Shown: positions 50,020-59,477, counted from the stretch's first letter. The stretch is 64,000 nt of DNA from Desulfoscipio gibsoniae DSM 7213 (GCF_000233715.2 NC_021184.1:1272501-1336500), one strand, 5' to 3'. Notes: generated by a model from the sequence alone, not told the origin. Numbers and translations are program-made.

Positions 50020-51102
50020 TTGTACAAACAGCGGCTATTGATTATTTCCGCCGGAGGTATACTGGGGCTGCTGGCGGTAATATTGGTGCTTATGGGCAAC
50101 CCGGCTAACATGGGTTATTGTATAGCCTGTTTTTTACGGGATATATCCGGTGGGCTGGGATTGCACAGGGCTGCGCCGGTACAGTACATAAGACCCGAGA
50201 TTATCGGCCTGGTGCTGGGTGCTTTTATAGCTTCTCAGGCTACCAGAGAATTTAGGGCTATTGGTGGCTCCAGTTCCTTTACTCGCTTTACTTTAGGTTT
50301 TTTTGCCATGATGGGTATGCTGGTGTTTTTGGGCTGTCCCGTGCGGGCTGTATTGCGCTTGGCCGGGGGGGATTTAAACGCCGGGGTGGGGCTGATAGGC
50401 CTCGTGGCCGGTGTGGCTGTCGGGGTCTGGTTTCTTAAATCGGGTTTTAGTCTCGGCCGGGCTGTCCCCCAGCAGAAAAGCAATGGTTACTTGTTTACGG
50501 CATTTATGGCTGTATTATTTAGCCTTTTGCTGGCCAAACCCGCCTTTTTGTTTTTTAGTGAGCAAGGGCCTGGTTCTATGCATGCCCCTGTTTGGCTGGC
50601 GCTGGCAGCAGGTCTGGCGGTGGGAGTCCTAGCCCAGCGTTCTCGTCTGTGCATGGTAGGCGGTATTAGGGATTTCATAATTATGCGTGATGGCTACTTG
50701 TTGTATGGTTTTTTAACCATATTTATAGTGGCTCTGTTGGGAAACCTGGCTGTAGGAGCATTTCACATTGGGTTTGTAGGGCAGCCGGTGGCACACACTG
50801 ATGGTTTGTGGAACTTTTTAGGGATGGCGTTGGCAGGTTGGGCGGCGGTGCTTTTGGGCGGTTGCCCTCTGCGGCAGTTGGTGGCCGCTGCTGAAGGGAA
50901 CACTGACTGTGCCGTCACCATTATGGGATTGATGGTCGGGGCAGCTGTGTCCCATAATTTCGGCCTTGCCGCAAGTGCGGATGGAGTGCCGCTACCTGGT
51001 CAGGTTGCCGTGGTATTGGGCATGTTGGTTGTGTTTGCCATAGGAATGATTAACCGCCCGGCGGTGGTAACAGGAGGTGTGAGTGTTGGCAAGGGAAGTT
51101 GA
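50020..51102 (+). CDS. yedE: YedE-family putative selenium/sulfur-compound transporter
   Basis: 360 residues from a TTG with AAGGAGGAGG upstream. About ten membrane helices in two YeeE/YedE repeats. The Cys-containing signatures YCIACFLRDISGGLGLHRAA, VFLGCPVRAVLRLAGGDLNA, RSRLCMVGGIRDFIIMRDGY and LGGCPLRQLVAAAEGNTDCA line the conduction path. Homologues move thiosulfate or, next to yedF, are linked to selenium metabolism. Overlaps yedF by 20 bp and follows the unusual tRNA-Cys. Confidence 0.87.
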   Translation: MYKQRLLIISAGGILGLLAVILVLMGNPANMGYCIACFLRDISGGLGLHRAAPVQYIRPEIIGLVLGAFIASQATREFRAIGGSSSFTRFTLGFFAMMGMLVFLGCPVRAVLRLAGGDLNAGVGLIGLVAGVAVGVWFLKSGFSLGRAVPQQKSNGYLFTAFMAVLFSLLLAKPAFLFFSEQGPGSMHAPVWLALAAGLAVGVLAQRSRLCMVGGIRDFIIMRDGYLLYGFLTIFIVALLGNLAVGAFHIGFVGQPVAHTDGLWNFLGMALAGWAAVLLGGCPLRQLVAAAEGNTDCAVTIMGLMVGAAVSHNFGLAASADGVPLPGQVAVVLGMLVVFAIGMINRPAVVTGGVSVGKGS

Positions 51103-51298
51103 CGCCAGGGGATTACTATGTCCGGAACCCGTATTACTGACTAAACAAGCTTTAGATAACATGAACGGCGGCACTGTAAAAGTGCTGGTCAGTAACGCCG
51201 CATCAAGGGAAAATGTATCCCGCCTGGCTGAGAATAAAGGATGGCGGGTTGAAATAACAAATCAAGGTGATGATATATTGTTGATCTTGATTAAATAG
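51083..51298 (+). CDS. yedF: TusA/YedF-like sulfurtransferase (sulfur/selenium carrier)
   Basis: 71 residues from a GTG with AGGAGGTG upstream. The TusA signature is VDARGLLCPEPVLLTKQALD with the active Cys of CPEP; the rest is the two-layer alpha/beta fold. It has only the N-terminal TusA part of YedF, without the DsrE-like half. It likely carries persulfide or selenide to or from the YedE membrane protein. Confidence 0.85.
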   Translation: MLAREVDARGLLCPEPVLLTKQALDNMNGGTVKVLVSNAASRENVSRLAENKGWRVEITNQGDDILLILIK

Positions 51299-51315
51299 TT
51301 TTTCGCAAGCGCGGG

Positions 51316-51401
51316 GGAAGCACGGGAGACAGGGGAAGGAAGCACGGGGACGGTTCTTCTGTTTCCAACTTTGGAAGCAGAAGAACCGTCCCCGTGCTTC
51401 C
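51316..51401. repeat. REP-like inverted repeat, copy 6 (with an extra half unit)
   Basis: A partial arm at 51316-51337 is followed by a full pair, 51338-51366 and 51373-51401, around AACTTT. It ends one base before the stop codon of the lyase gene on the minus strand and probably terminates both convergent transcripts. Confidence 0.87.
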
Positions 51402-52265
51402 TTATTTAATTTCTTGCGCGGCGGCTAATATTTGCCGGGCGCGGTTGGCGATGGGATACTCCACCATTTTGCCGTCTAGTTGGATGACTCCAGTGCCATT
51501 GGCCTCTGCAGCATCAAAGGCGGCCACGATTTTTTTTGCTGCTGCCACTTCTTCCGGGGTAGGACTGAATATTTCCTTTACCGGGCCGATTTGAGCCGGG
51601 TGAATAACAAGTTTACCTTGAAAACCCATTTTTCTGGCGCGGCGAGCGTCTTCCCTTAGAGCGTCAATGTTTTTTATAAAAGGGCACACAGTATCCAGCG
51701 GCGGTTCAATATCAGCTACCCGGGAGGCAGCGATAAGCTTGGCCCGGGCGTAAAAAAGCTCGGTACCCTCTTCGGAGTAGGTGGTCCAGGTATCCGCCGT
51801 GTAATCGTTACCGCCAAAGGCCACTCTTTTAACTCTGTTGCAGGCAGCAGCCACTTTATTTGCGTTTTCGATGCCTCGGGCGCTTTCTATAAAGGGTATT
51901 AGTTCCAGTGTGCCCCGGGGTATGTCCCGCTCCTCTTCCAGAAGCCCGATCAGCCAGTTCGCCTGGCGTACTTCTTCAGCTGTTTCCGCCTTAGCTAGCA
52001 TAATCCCCGCCAATCCAGGCTGTACCACAGCCTGCAGGTCGGCCAGAATATAGGGTGATGTTACAGCATTAACGCGTACGTAAGTGACCGGCAAAGCAGG
52101 GGATTGGACAACCTCGCCAACCACCTGCCGGGCGGTGTTCTTTTTACTCATTGCCACGGCGTCCTCCAGGTCCATGATGACTGCATCGGCGTTTAGGCCA
52201 AATGCTTTATGTATTTTATTACGATCAGTGCCGGGAACGAATAACAAGCATCTTAATAGATTCAC
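51402..52265 (-). CDS. HpcH/HpaI-type CitE-like lyase (citryl/malyl-CoA lyase family)
   Basis: 287 residues, TIM barrel. It starts LLRCLLFVPGTDRNKIHKAF, with DAVIMDLEDAV (acidic metal ligand), GIMLAKAETAEEV, LELIPFIESARGIENANKVA (second Glu) and FGGNDYTAD, and ends KMGFQGKLVIHPAQIGPVKE. It cleaves or forms a C-C bond of a CoA thioester such as citramalyl-, malyl- or citryl-CoA. No citD/citF partners are adjacent, so a solitary CitE-like role is likely. Confidence 0.87.
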   Translation of the reverse strand: MNLLRCLLFVPGTDRNKIHKAFGLNADAVIMDLEDAVAMSKKNTARQVVGEVVQSPALPVTYVRVNAVTSPYILADLQAVVQPGLAGIMLAKAETAEEVRQANWLIGLLEEERDIPRGTLELIPFIESARGIENANKVAAACNRVKRVAFGGNDYTADTWTTYSEEGTELFYARAKLIAASRVADIEPPLDTVCPFIKNIDALREDARRARKMGFQGKLVIHPAQIGPVKEIFSPTPEEVAAAKKIVAAFDAAEANGTGVIQLDGKMVEYPIANRARQILAAAQEIK

Positions 52266-52531
52266 GCAGATTCCTTCCTTTCGTTTACAGTTTTATATTA
52301 TTTTCGCTACCTGTCCGGTTATTCCTGTAATAGCCAAGGACCAGTGCAAATATGCCACCAATGTGTTGATGATTGTTTAAGTGTATACTTTACGCTGGCT
52401 AGTGGATTTAATTTTTTAGGTAACTGAACAGACGGATTTTAAATTTAGCAAAAATTTAACTAAATAGGAGGGTTTTCACTGATCCAGGTAGAAATTTCCC
52501 GCTAATATTTATATTTGGACGGTGGTTTTAC

Positions 52532-53215
52532 ATGTTTCAGCTGGAGAAAAGGCATCAGCTGGTGTTATTAATTTTGGCGGCAGTGATACTGTTTGGTGCA
52601 GGGCATAAGTACGCTCGTATGCAAGCCGGCGGTCCGCTGGTTTCAGACTCCCTGGTGACCGGCATGGCTGAAAACAGTAATTTAAATGGAACTGGGTCTA
52701 TCCCGTTAAACAACCTTACAGAAGAGCAAAATGATGTACGGGACACGCAAATTATTGTCCATGTGGCCGGTGCGGTGCAAAAGCCCGGTGTATATCGCCT
52801 GCCTGCCGGATCTCGGGTGGTGGATGCGGTTAATATGGCCGGTCCTACAGAAAAATCGGCCCTCGATTATATGAACTTAGCGGCTGTGCTGGAGGATGGT
52901 AAGCAAATCACCGTTTACAGCCTGGAACAGATAGGTGGGCAGCAGCTTCCCGGCTCGGTAACGGGGGGAATGACCGCTGAAGGAGCCCCCGTGTCTGGTT
53001 TTGGTGTTAGTGTTAATGCCGGTGTAATTAACATTAATACTGCTTCAATGGCTCAACTGGAGGATTTACCGGGCATAGGCCCTTCCCTGGCCCAGAGGAT
53101 TATTGATTATCGCACCCAGAATGGCCCCTTTATGACTATTGAAGATATTCAAAACGTCTCCGGCATTGGTGAAAAACGCTTTGAACAGCTTAAAGGATTA
53201 ATTTGTGTCAATTAA
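52532..53215 (+). CDS. comEA: Competence DNA-binding protein ComEA
   Basis: 227 residues. A short cytoplasmic start and one membrane helix (about 8-27), an SLBB domain (about 70-130; VHVAGAVQKPGVYRLPAGSR), a linker, and two helix-hairpin-helix motifs (ININTASMAQLEDLPGIGPS then IEDIQNVSGIGEKRFEQLKG). It binds incoming double-stranded DNA outside the membrane and hands it to ComEC, whose gene is 1.4 kb downstream with a DUF169 gene between. A terminator-like hairpin follows at about 53238-53275. Confidence 0.92.
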   Translation: MFQLEKRHQLVLLILAAVILFGAGHKYARMQAGGPLVSDSLVTGMAENSNLNGTGSIPLNNLTEEQNDVRDTQIIVHVAGAVQKPGVYRLPAGSRVVDAVNMAGPTEKSALDYMNLAAVLEDGKQITVYSLEQIGGQQLPGSVTGGMTAEGAPVSGFGVSVNAGVININTASMAQLEDLPGIGPSLAQRIIDYRTQNGPFMTIEDIQNVSGIGEKRFEQLKGLICVN

Positions 53216-53237
53216 ACTGTATTGTTTTATACTACCC

Positions 53238-53275
53238 TGACTCACTCGCTATTGCGGGTGGGAAAGGTTTTTTTT
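53238..53275 (+). terminator. Terminator after comEA
   Basis: CACTCGC/GCGGGTG stem (one G-T pair) with a TATT loop, followed by T8. It separates comEA from the site array at 53302. Confidence 0.7.
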
Positions 53276-53301
53276 ATTGACGTACAGGCGCATAAAAACT
53301 C

Positions 53302-53409
53302 TGTCATCTACATGACAATGAATATGTCAAATCGCTGACATGGTTTTTGTCGCTATAAAGACAGATTGCGTGTCGTTACCCTGACATGAAAAGTGTCGTA
53401 TATCTGTTA
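53302..53409. promoter_or_regulatory. Five tandem TGTCR-N6-YGACA sites with an exact 23-bp period
   Basis: Sites start at 53302 (TGTCA-TCTACA-TGACA), 53325 (TGTCA-AATCGC-TGACA), 53348 (TGTCG-CTATAA-AGACA), 53371 (TGTCG-TTACCC-TGACA) and 53394 (TGTCG-TATATC-TGTTA). Half-site geometry is that of Crp/Fnr dimers. The same motif and period occur at 43409. A further palindrome (TTATCGTTA/TAACGATAA, 53408-53428) follows, then the DUF169 gene. Confidence 0.8.
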
Positions 53410-53476
53410 TCGTTATTATAACGATAAGTTATCTTAAAAATAATCAGGACTAATAAAACAGGAGGGGTTGGTAAGG

Positions 53477-54283
53477 ATGCTTTTAAACGTTGAGGAGCTT
53501 GCTAAAAAAGACCGGTTGACCTATGCAGATATGGCGGATGCACTGGAATATTTATATAAACTTGACTACCATCCAGTGGCTGTAAAATTTTTCTGGGACG
53601 AGGCAGAGTATAACAATTTCCAGGCAGAGAAACTGCCCGGACCTAAAATGACCGTTTGTCAAATTGCCCTGGCTTCCCGGATGAATAATTTTATTGTAAA
53701 AGCCAACGAAGATAATTTAATGTGCGGCAACGCTAAAACTTGCTTGGGATTACGCGCCCCCAGCGATGATGAAGTTGACGGACATGTAAAATACACTGCG
53801 GACTGGGATCACGCCAAAGACTGCCTGCTGGCTAAACCAATGCTGCCCCTAGGTAAACTAAAAGGTTTCATGACCGCTCCCCTGGCCAAAACCCCTGTGG
53901 ATCCGGACGTAGTTTTCATGGTTACCAATGTACTGCAGGCCTATCATATCATGAACGACTACATAGGGGGGAAAAAGGTTCCTACTTTGCAGTTTAACCA
54001 CACAGTTAACTCTGCGGTATGCGGCGGCATGGTATATTGCTACAACGAGCAAAAACCTAATATGAACACCATGTGCGCCGGCAGCTACACATCCGGCAAA
54101 ACCGAAAAGGGCGAATTAAACGTATTTATTCCTGGTAAGGATATTGGTATTTTGGCTCAGCAGCTGATTCGTCGCACTGCCAAATACGGCGGTCCTTCGA
54201 TGGTAGGCTCCCCCGGCCAGGAGTGGCCCGGTTTGCATGTTTGCAAAAAATGCCCGATGGTCCGGTTCAAGGACGCTGAGTAA
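53477..54283 (+). CDS. DUF169-family protein
   Basis: 268 residues from the ATG at 53477 (GGAGGGG nine bases upstream; an in-frame TTG at 53468 is too close). The DUF169 pattern is LDYHPVAVKFFWDEAEYNNF, CQIALASRMNNFIVKANEDN, MCGNAKTCLGLRAP and a late SMVGSPGQEWPGLHVCKKCP. Many conserved Cys (about nine) suggest a metal or cluster site. The function of the family is unknown. It is controlled by the 23-bp array shared with the TauE operon and ends in a good terminator. Confidence 0.8.
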   Translation: MLLNVEELAKKDRLTYADMADALEYLYKLDYHPVAVKFFWDEAEYNNFQAEKLPGPKMTVCQIALASRMNNFIVKANEDNLMCGNAKTCLGLRAPSDDEVDGHVKYTADWDHAKDCLLAKPMLPLGKLKGFMTAPLAKTPVDPDVVFMVTNVLQAYHIMNDYIGGKKVPTLQFNHTVNSAVCGGMVYCYNEQKPNMNTMCAGSYTSGKTEKGELNVFIPGKDIGILAQQLIRRTAKYGGPSMVGSPGQEWPGLHVCKKCPMVRFKDAE

Positions 54284-54315
54284 ATCTTTTATCCAGAACA
54301 AATATTTTTCCTGGC

Positions 54316-54345
54316 AGGAACAACGATGTTGTTCCTCCTTTTTTT
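54316..54345 (+). terminator. Terminator of the DUF169 gene
   Basis: AGGAACAAC-GAT-GTTGTTCCT followed by CC and T7. The remaining ~255 bp up to comEC show no gene. Confidence 0.88.
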
Positions 54346-54601
54346 GCCCTGCTCATACGGAAATTTTAACCTCCCGGTTATGCGTAAATAGCATAGCCGG
54401 GTTGTTTAATTGGGTATAGTTCGTAATTTTTAATATTATTGGTTCCAGGCAGGCTTGTTTTTGCTGTAATTGATGCTATTATTTTAGTCAACTGAATATT
54501 ACTGATGCTTACGCTGGAATATAGGACAGAAAGTCAACGTCTCGCTTACGGCTATGATCACCCTCGACTCGAAGCGGGGTGGATCTGAAAGGAAAGCTGC
54601 T

Positions 54602-56998
54602 ATGAACCGGCCTTTGCTGGCATTGGCGATAAGTTTTATAACTGGTATTATACTAAACGACATATGGGGATTCGTGCCCGGGGTGCTTTTACTGGTTGCG
54701 CTGGCTTGTATTTTTGTTGCTTTGGCCGGCTGCTTTTGGACCTGGTGGGATAACCGCTGGGTTTTTGTTTTACTTTTTATCTTGCTTGGTTGGTATACTT
54801 CCGGTGTAGACGGTATGCGGCACCCCAATGGGCTGGAGCGTTTTGCCGGGCACTTTGTGACACTCGATGGTATGGTAGCCCGTGAGCCTGATGTGCGCAA
54901 AGACTATACGGGCTATGTTTTGGCGACTGATGCAATTTGCATCGGCGATAAACGGATATCCGCCAGGGGATTGGCGCTGGTCAGGGTATTTGGGAGCAGT
55001 AATGGTTATGGTTATGGTGATTACTTGCGGATAAAGGGTTTTCTGTATCAGCCCGAGGAACCCGGTAACTTCGGGGCTTTTAATTACAGGGATTACCTGG
55101 CGCGGCGGGGGATTTATTGTCTAATGAAGGTAGACAAACCGGATCATGTCCAGCTTCTTGGGGTCGGGGGCAATGCCGTGGTACGCCTGGCCTTACAGGG
55201 TAAGGCCAGGCTGCTGCAGGTGGCGTCACAGACCATGGATGAAAGGCAGGCGGCGGTGCTGTCCGGGATGCTGTTTGGCAATAAAGGCGGTATAGATCAG
55301 TCAGTTAATGATGCTTTTGCTCAAACCGGGGTTGCCCATGTACTTTGCGTCAGCGGCCTGCACGTGGGCTATGTGCTGGCTGGGGTATTGCTGCTGGCTG
55401 GAGCACTGGGGCTGCCGCGCCGGTCCGTGCCTGGCCTGGCGATGGTGGTGCTGCTGTTTTATGCAGTGATGACCGGCATGGGCCCGGCGGTGGTACGGGC
55501 CAGCATAATGGCTATACTGGTGCTTATGGCGGTGCGGTTGGGCCGGGAAAAGGACTGGCCCAGCGCCCTGGCCCTGGCGGCACTGGTTATTTTATATTTT
55601 GAGCCGTCTGCTCTGTATGACATTGGTTTTCAATTGTCCTTTGCCGCTACCTGGGGTATTTTGTATCTGACACCGTTGATTGGTAAGCTGTTGATGGGGC
55701 GATGGGGATGGCCCCGCTGGCTGGGCCTGCCGCTCGGAGTGACCATTGCTGCTCAGCTGGCCACACTCCCATTGCTGGTTTATTATTTCAACCTGGTGAC
55801 CCCGGTGGCTCCGCTGGCCAATTTACTGCTGATGCCCATGGTGGGGCTGGTTATGCTGCTCGGTTTTCTGGGTTTAATTGCAGGCATTGTTTTTTTGCCT
55901 GCTGCCATGTTTATTAACGCGGGCACAGGTCTATTAATAGATTTATTTACTGGACTGGCGCACATGATCAGTCTTTTGCCCGGCGGGTCATCGTATGTGG
56001 CCACCCCTCCCTGGTATGCGGTGTTACTCTGGTATGCCGGGCTGGTTGGGCTGGTGCAATTGATTGAAGGGCGGCTAGCCCTGCCTTTGGCTTCGTCTTC
56101 TCCCTTGCTCTTGCCCTTACTCCGTATGTATGGCCGGTGTAATAGATTGGTCCCGGCAGGGATAGCTTTATTGCTGGTGTTGGCTATTCTCTGGCCCTGG
56201 AGCGGTACCGACGGGCAGTTGCAGGTGCATTTCATTGATGTGGGCCAGGGTGACAGCATACTGGTGCGGTTTCCCGGCGGGCGTACTATGCTGGTAGATG
56301 CGGGCGGGCGATTGGGGAGCCTTGATGAGGGGCGGGGTGTGGGGGATTCAGTGGTGGTTCCTTACCTGCACCGGTTGGGCATGGACAAGCTTGATGTGCT
56401 GGTGGTCACCCACGCCCACGGTGATCACGCCGGTGGGGTACCACCTGTAGCGGAAAAACTGCACGTTGGTGCACTGGTGCTGTCCTGTGCCCCGGGTTAT
56501 GAGGAGTTGTTGGACCTTATGGCTCCCCTTGGGATACCTGTTTACCGGGTCGGGGCGGGACATATTTTGCACATTGACGAATCCGTGGAGGTAACGATAC
56601 TGGCCCCCGCCAGAGAACTACCGGCGGGTGCGGAGGAGGATTTGAACAATGCTTCCCTGGTGCTGCGCCTGGATTATGGGCAGGTATCGTTTTTATTGAC
56701 CGGAGATATAGAGGAAAATGCCCAACGGGCATTGCTGGGCAGCGGAGCGGTACTCCAGGCCGATATTTTAAAAGTACCGCACCACGGCAGTCGTTTTTTT
56801 GTACCGGAATTTTTTGATGCGGTATCACCGGATTATGCCGTTATCCAGGTTGGTAAAAACAACCGTTTTGGTCACCCGTCCCGGGATACGCTGGAGACAT
56901 TGACTAACACCGGAGCCAATGTTTTGCGCAACGACCGGGACGGGGCAGTGCTGTTTGCCACTAACGGGCGGGATGTAACGGTGCAAACGGGCAGGTGA
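54602..56998 (+). CDS. comEC: DNA uptake channel ComEC/Rec2
   Basis: 798 residues from the ATG at 54602 (AAAGGAAAG upstream; the longer frame from 54554 has no site). An N-terminal helix pair and OB-like DUF4131 domain (about 1-190) lead to the polytopic Competence domain (about 210-480; GVAHVLCVSGLHVGYVLAGV) and a C-terminal metallo-beta-lactamase-like domain (about 535-790; FIDVGQGDSILVRFPGGRTM, VTHAHGDHAGGVPP, KVPHHGSRF). It imports single-stranded DNA; the C-terminal domain may degrade the second strand. Full length. Confidence 0.93.
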   Translation: MNRPLLALAISFITGIILNDIWGFVPGVLLLVALACIFVALAGCFWTWWDNRWVFVLLFILLGWYTSGVDGMRHPNGLERFAGHFVTLDGMVAREPDVRKDYTGYVLATDAICIGDKRISARGLALVRVFGSSNGYGYGDYLRIKGFLYQPEEPGNFGAFNYRDYLARRGIYCLMKVDKPDHVQLLGVGGNAVVRLALQGKARLLQVASQTMDERQAAVLSGMLFGNKGGIDQSVNDAFAQTGVAHVLCVSGLHVGYVLAGVLLLAGALGLPRRSVPGLAMVVLLFYAVMTGMGPAVVRASIMAILVLMAVRLGREKDWPSALALAALVILYFEPSALYDIGFQLSFAATWGILYLTPLIGKLLMGRWGWPRWLGLPLGVTIAAQLATLPLLVYYFNLVTPVAPLANLLLMPMVGLVMLLGFLGLIAGIVFLPAAMFINAGTGLLIDLFTGLAHMISLLPGGSSYVATPPWYAVLLWYAGLVGLVQLIEGRLALPLASSSPLLLPLLRMYGRCNRLVPAGIALLLVLAILWPWSGTDGQLQVHFIDVGQGDSILVRFPGGRTMLVDAGGRLGSLDEGRGVGDSVVVPYLHRLGMDKLDVLVVTHAHGDHAGGVPPVAEKLHVGALVLSCAPGYEELLDLMAPLGIPVYRVGAGHILHIDESVEVTILAPARELPAGAEEDLNNASLVLRLDYGQVSFLLTGDIEENAQRALLGSGAVLQADILKVPHHGSRFFVPEFFDAVSPDYAVIQVGKNNRFGHPSRDTLETLTNTGANVLRNDRDGAVLFATNGRDVTVQTGR

Positions 56999-57029
56999 GT
57001 AGATCATCTGTCTTATGCAAAACACCAGG

Positions 57030-58388
57030 CTAATTACTTAAGCTATGGATGGGGGCAGGTATACGACCGCCCCGTACCACAAAATCAACGGCGGAAAAGC
57101 GATGCACCGGCATTACCGGCGCTCGGCCCAAAAGGCCGCCGAATTCTACGTAATCGCCTACCTGTTTGCCGGGCGCGGGAATAATGCGCACGGCGGTGGT
57201 TTTCTGGTTAATCATGCCGATGGCCATTTCATCAGCGATAATAGCCGAGATCGTTTCAGCAGGTGTATCGCCAGGCACTGCGATCATGTCCAAACCCACC
57301 GAGCACACGCAGGTCATGGCCTCCAGTTTGTCCAGGTGCAGCGCCCCTTCCTCCACTGCCCGGATCATGCCAGCGTCTTCACTCACCGGTATAAAAGCAC
57401 CCGATAGCCCGCCCACATACGACGAGGCCATGGCCCCGCCCTTTTTGACGGCATCATTTAAAAGGGCCAGCGCTGCCGTGGTACCGTGGGTGCCACAGCG
57501 CTCCAGTCCCATTGCTTCCAGAATTTCGGCCACACTGTCGCCGATGGCCGGGGTGGGGGCAAGGGAGATGTCTACAATCCCAAAGGGTACGCCCAGGCGC
57601 ATGGCGGCGGAGCGTCCCACCAGCTCACCCATGCGAGTTATTTTAAATGCTGATTTTTTTACGGTTTCGGCCAGAGTACCAAAATCGCTGCCCTTAACCC
57701 GTTCCACAGCCCGCTTCACTACACCGGGGCCGCTTACTCCCACGTTAATTACCGACTCTGATTCTCCCACGCCGTGAAAGGCACCAGCCATAAAGGGGTT
57801 ATCCTCGGGAACGTTGGCGAAAACCACCAGTTTGGCGCATCCCAGCCCGTCCCGGTCGGCTGTGCGGTAGGCCACATCCTTGATTACCCGACCCATCAGT
57901 GCCACTGCGTCCATATTAATGCCTGCCTTGGTGGTTGCCACGTTTACTGATGAACACACCCGCTTAGTGCTGTCTAGAGCGGCGGGGATGGAGCCCAGCA
58001 GTTTTTTATCGCCGCCGGTGATACCCTTGTGCACCAGCGCTGAAAAACCGCCAATAAAGTTCACTCCCACCTCGGCTGCCGCCCGGTCCAGGGTTTCGGC
58101 AAAAATTAAGTAGTCATCAGTACGGCTGCTTTCGGCCACCAGTGATATGGGGGTGACCGATATGCGTTTATTTACTATAGGTATGCCGTATTCCCGTGCG
58201 ATTTCCTCACCCACCGGTACTAAGTTGCCGGCCAGCCGGGTGATTTTGTCGTAAATTTTTTGGCAGGCGGCCCGGGGGTCGGCATCAGCACAATCGCGCA
58301 GGCTGATACCCAGGGTGATAGTGCGAATGTCCAGGTGTTCCTCCTGAACCATAGTAACGGTTTCCATAATTTCCTGTATGGTGAGCAA
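57030..58388 (-). CDS. UPF0210 / PFL-family protein (DUF711)
   Basis: 452 residues from the TTG at 58388 (GGGGG upstream), where the family's usual start [20 protein letters not shown] begins. Longer frames overlap the ACT gene. The PFL fold is seen in [40 protein letters not shown] and GISGPGVVK-like [14 protein letters not shown]. Function unknown. It follows the ACT-domain gene by 16 bp, the order conserved in Firmicutes. Confidence 0.87.
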   Translation of the reverse strand: MLTIQEIMETVTMVQEEHLDIRTITLGISLRDCADADPRAACQKIYDKITRLAGNLVPVGEEIAREYGIPIVNKRISVTPISLVAESSRTDDYLIFAETLDRAAAEVGVNFIGGFSALVHKGITGGDKKLLGSIPAALDSTKRVCSSVNVATTKAGINMDAVALMGRVIKDVAYRTADRDGLGCAKLVVFANVPEDNPFMAGAFHGVGESESVINVGVSGPGVVKRAVERVKGSDFGTLAETVKKSAFKITRMGELVGRSAAMRLGVPFGIVDISLAPTPAIGDSVAEILEAMGLERCGTHGTTAALALLNDAVKKGGAMASSYVGGLSGAFIPVSEDAGMIRAVEEGALHLDKLEAMTCVCSVGLDMIAVPGDTPAETISAIIADEMAIGMINQKTTAVRIIPAPGKQVGDYVEFGGLLGRAPVMPVHRFSAVDFVVRGGRIPAPIHSLSN

Positions 58389-58404
58389 CTCGAGACCCCC
58401 TTTG

Positions 58405-58707
58405 TTATAGCCTGTGCATAAATTTAAAAGCGTCCTCATGCTGGGTGTCTATGCGTACGCCCAGTTCAGCCCCTTTGGCCGCCAGGCGGTCCTTCAACAT
58501 GGACAGGTCAATGCTGCTATTTTCACTATCGACAATTAGCACCATTACTAAAAATTCCTGCATGATAGTCTGACTGATATCCAATATGTTAAAGTTGTTG
58601 GCGGCCAGTATGCCGGTGACCCCGGCAATGATGCCCACCCGGTCTGGTCCGATGACGGTGATAATAATTCGCTTGCCCCGGTTTTCATCGTTTTCCAAGT
58701 ATTTCAT
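58405..58707 (-). CDS. ACT-domain protein (UPF0237)
   Basis: 100 residues from the ATG at 58707 (GGGAGAG site). One ACT domain: [40 protein letters not shown] and [20 protein letters not shown]. It probably binds an amino acid and controls the UPF0210 partner encoded next; the ligand is unknown. Confidence 0.9.
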   Translation of the reverse strand: MKYLENDENRGKRIIITVIGPDRVGIIAGVTGILAANNFNILDISQTIMQEFLVMVLIVDSENSSIDLSMLKDRLAAKGAELGVRIDTQHEDAFKFMHRL

Positions 58708-58806
58708 CAGCATCTCTCCCATAAGTTTCTTATTATAAAGCGCTACTCTAAAATTTTTTTGCAGTGGTACTTATAGCAAGTCCTGTTGTGCCAAAGAATT
58801 TGACTA

Positions 58807-59439
58807 TTAATCACAAATTGCAACTGCCCGTACGGGAGCACCGTCCGCGTTCCCAATCTTAAGTGGCCAGCAGCACAGGGTAAATATACGGCCGGACAAA
58901 CCGGCCAGGTTGGTTAAGTTTTCAATAATGATAATGTTTTTCTGCAGCAAAATTTTATGTATGGTGAATTCAGTAGCACCGGCCCGGTCTATAGAAATGG
59001 TGTCGGTGCCCACTCCCTTAATGCCCATCCCTGCCAGGTAATGGGCTGTTTCGGTTGATGGCACCGGGAAATTATCAAAAAATGCGGGGGTACTCCACTT
59101 ATGATACCACCCGGTATAAAAAATAACAAAATCAATACCTGTCTTTAAAGAAAAGCTAATATAATCTTTGGTTATATCCACTCCCGGGGTGCGGGACACA
59201 TCCATTACCGTGGCCCTGCCGTGGAAATGGGACGCTGGTAGATCGTCCAGAGTGCAGCCGCCTTCTAATATGTGGGCCGGGGCGTCAATGTGGGTGCCGG
59301 TGTGGGAGTAAATGGCCAGCGCCTTTTCCCTGAAACCGTCTTTGGCTATGCTGCATGCTTCGGTAATATGAGGTGGTTCAGTGCCCGGGTATACGGGCAT
59401 ATCCGGAGTAATGGTATGAGTCAGGTCTATAAATTGCAT
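58807..59439 (-). CDS. Cyclase-family metal hydrolase (kynurenine formamidase-like)
   Basis: 210 residues. It opens FIDLTHTITPDMPVYPGTEP, with the metal motif YSHTGTHIDAPAHI (about 45-58) and DFVIFYTGWYHKW, then IKGVGTDTISID. The family includes arylformamidase and isatin hydrolase. The substrate is not inferable from context. Divergent from the LarC leader. Confidence 0.87.
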   Translation of the reverse strand: MQFIDLTHTITPDMPVYPGTEPPHITEACSIAKDGFREKALAIYSHTGTHIDAPAHILEGGCTLDDLPASHFHGRATVMDVSRTPGVDITKDYISFSLKTGIDFVIFYTGWYHKWSTPAFFDNFPVPSTETAHYLAGMGIKGVGTDTISIDRAGATEFTIHKILLQKNIIIIENLTNLAGLSGRIFTLCCWPLKIGNADGAPVRAVAICD

Positions 59440-59477
59440 ATGGGCACCGTCCTAATGTGATTACTTTTTAATTTAAA

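Noticed and set aside
53302-53409. CRISPR array
   Set aside because: The unit is 16 bp with 7-bp gaps and conserved only in half-sites; repeat and spacer lengths are far below CRISPR values and no cas genes are present.
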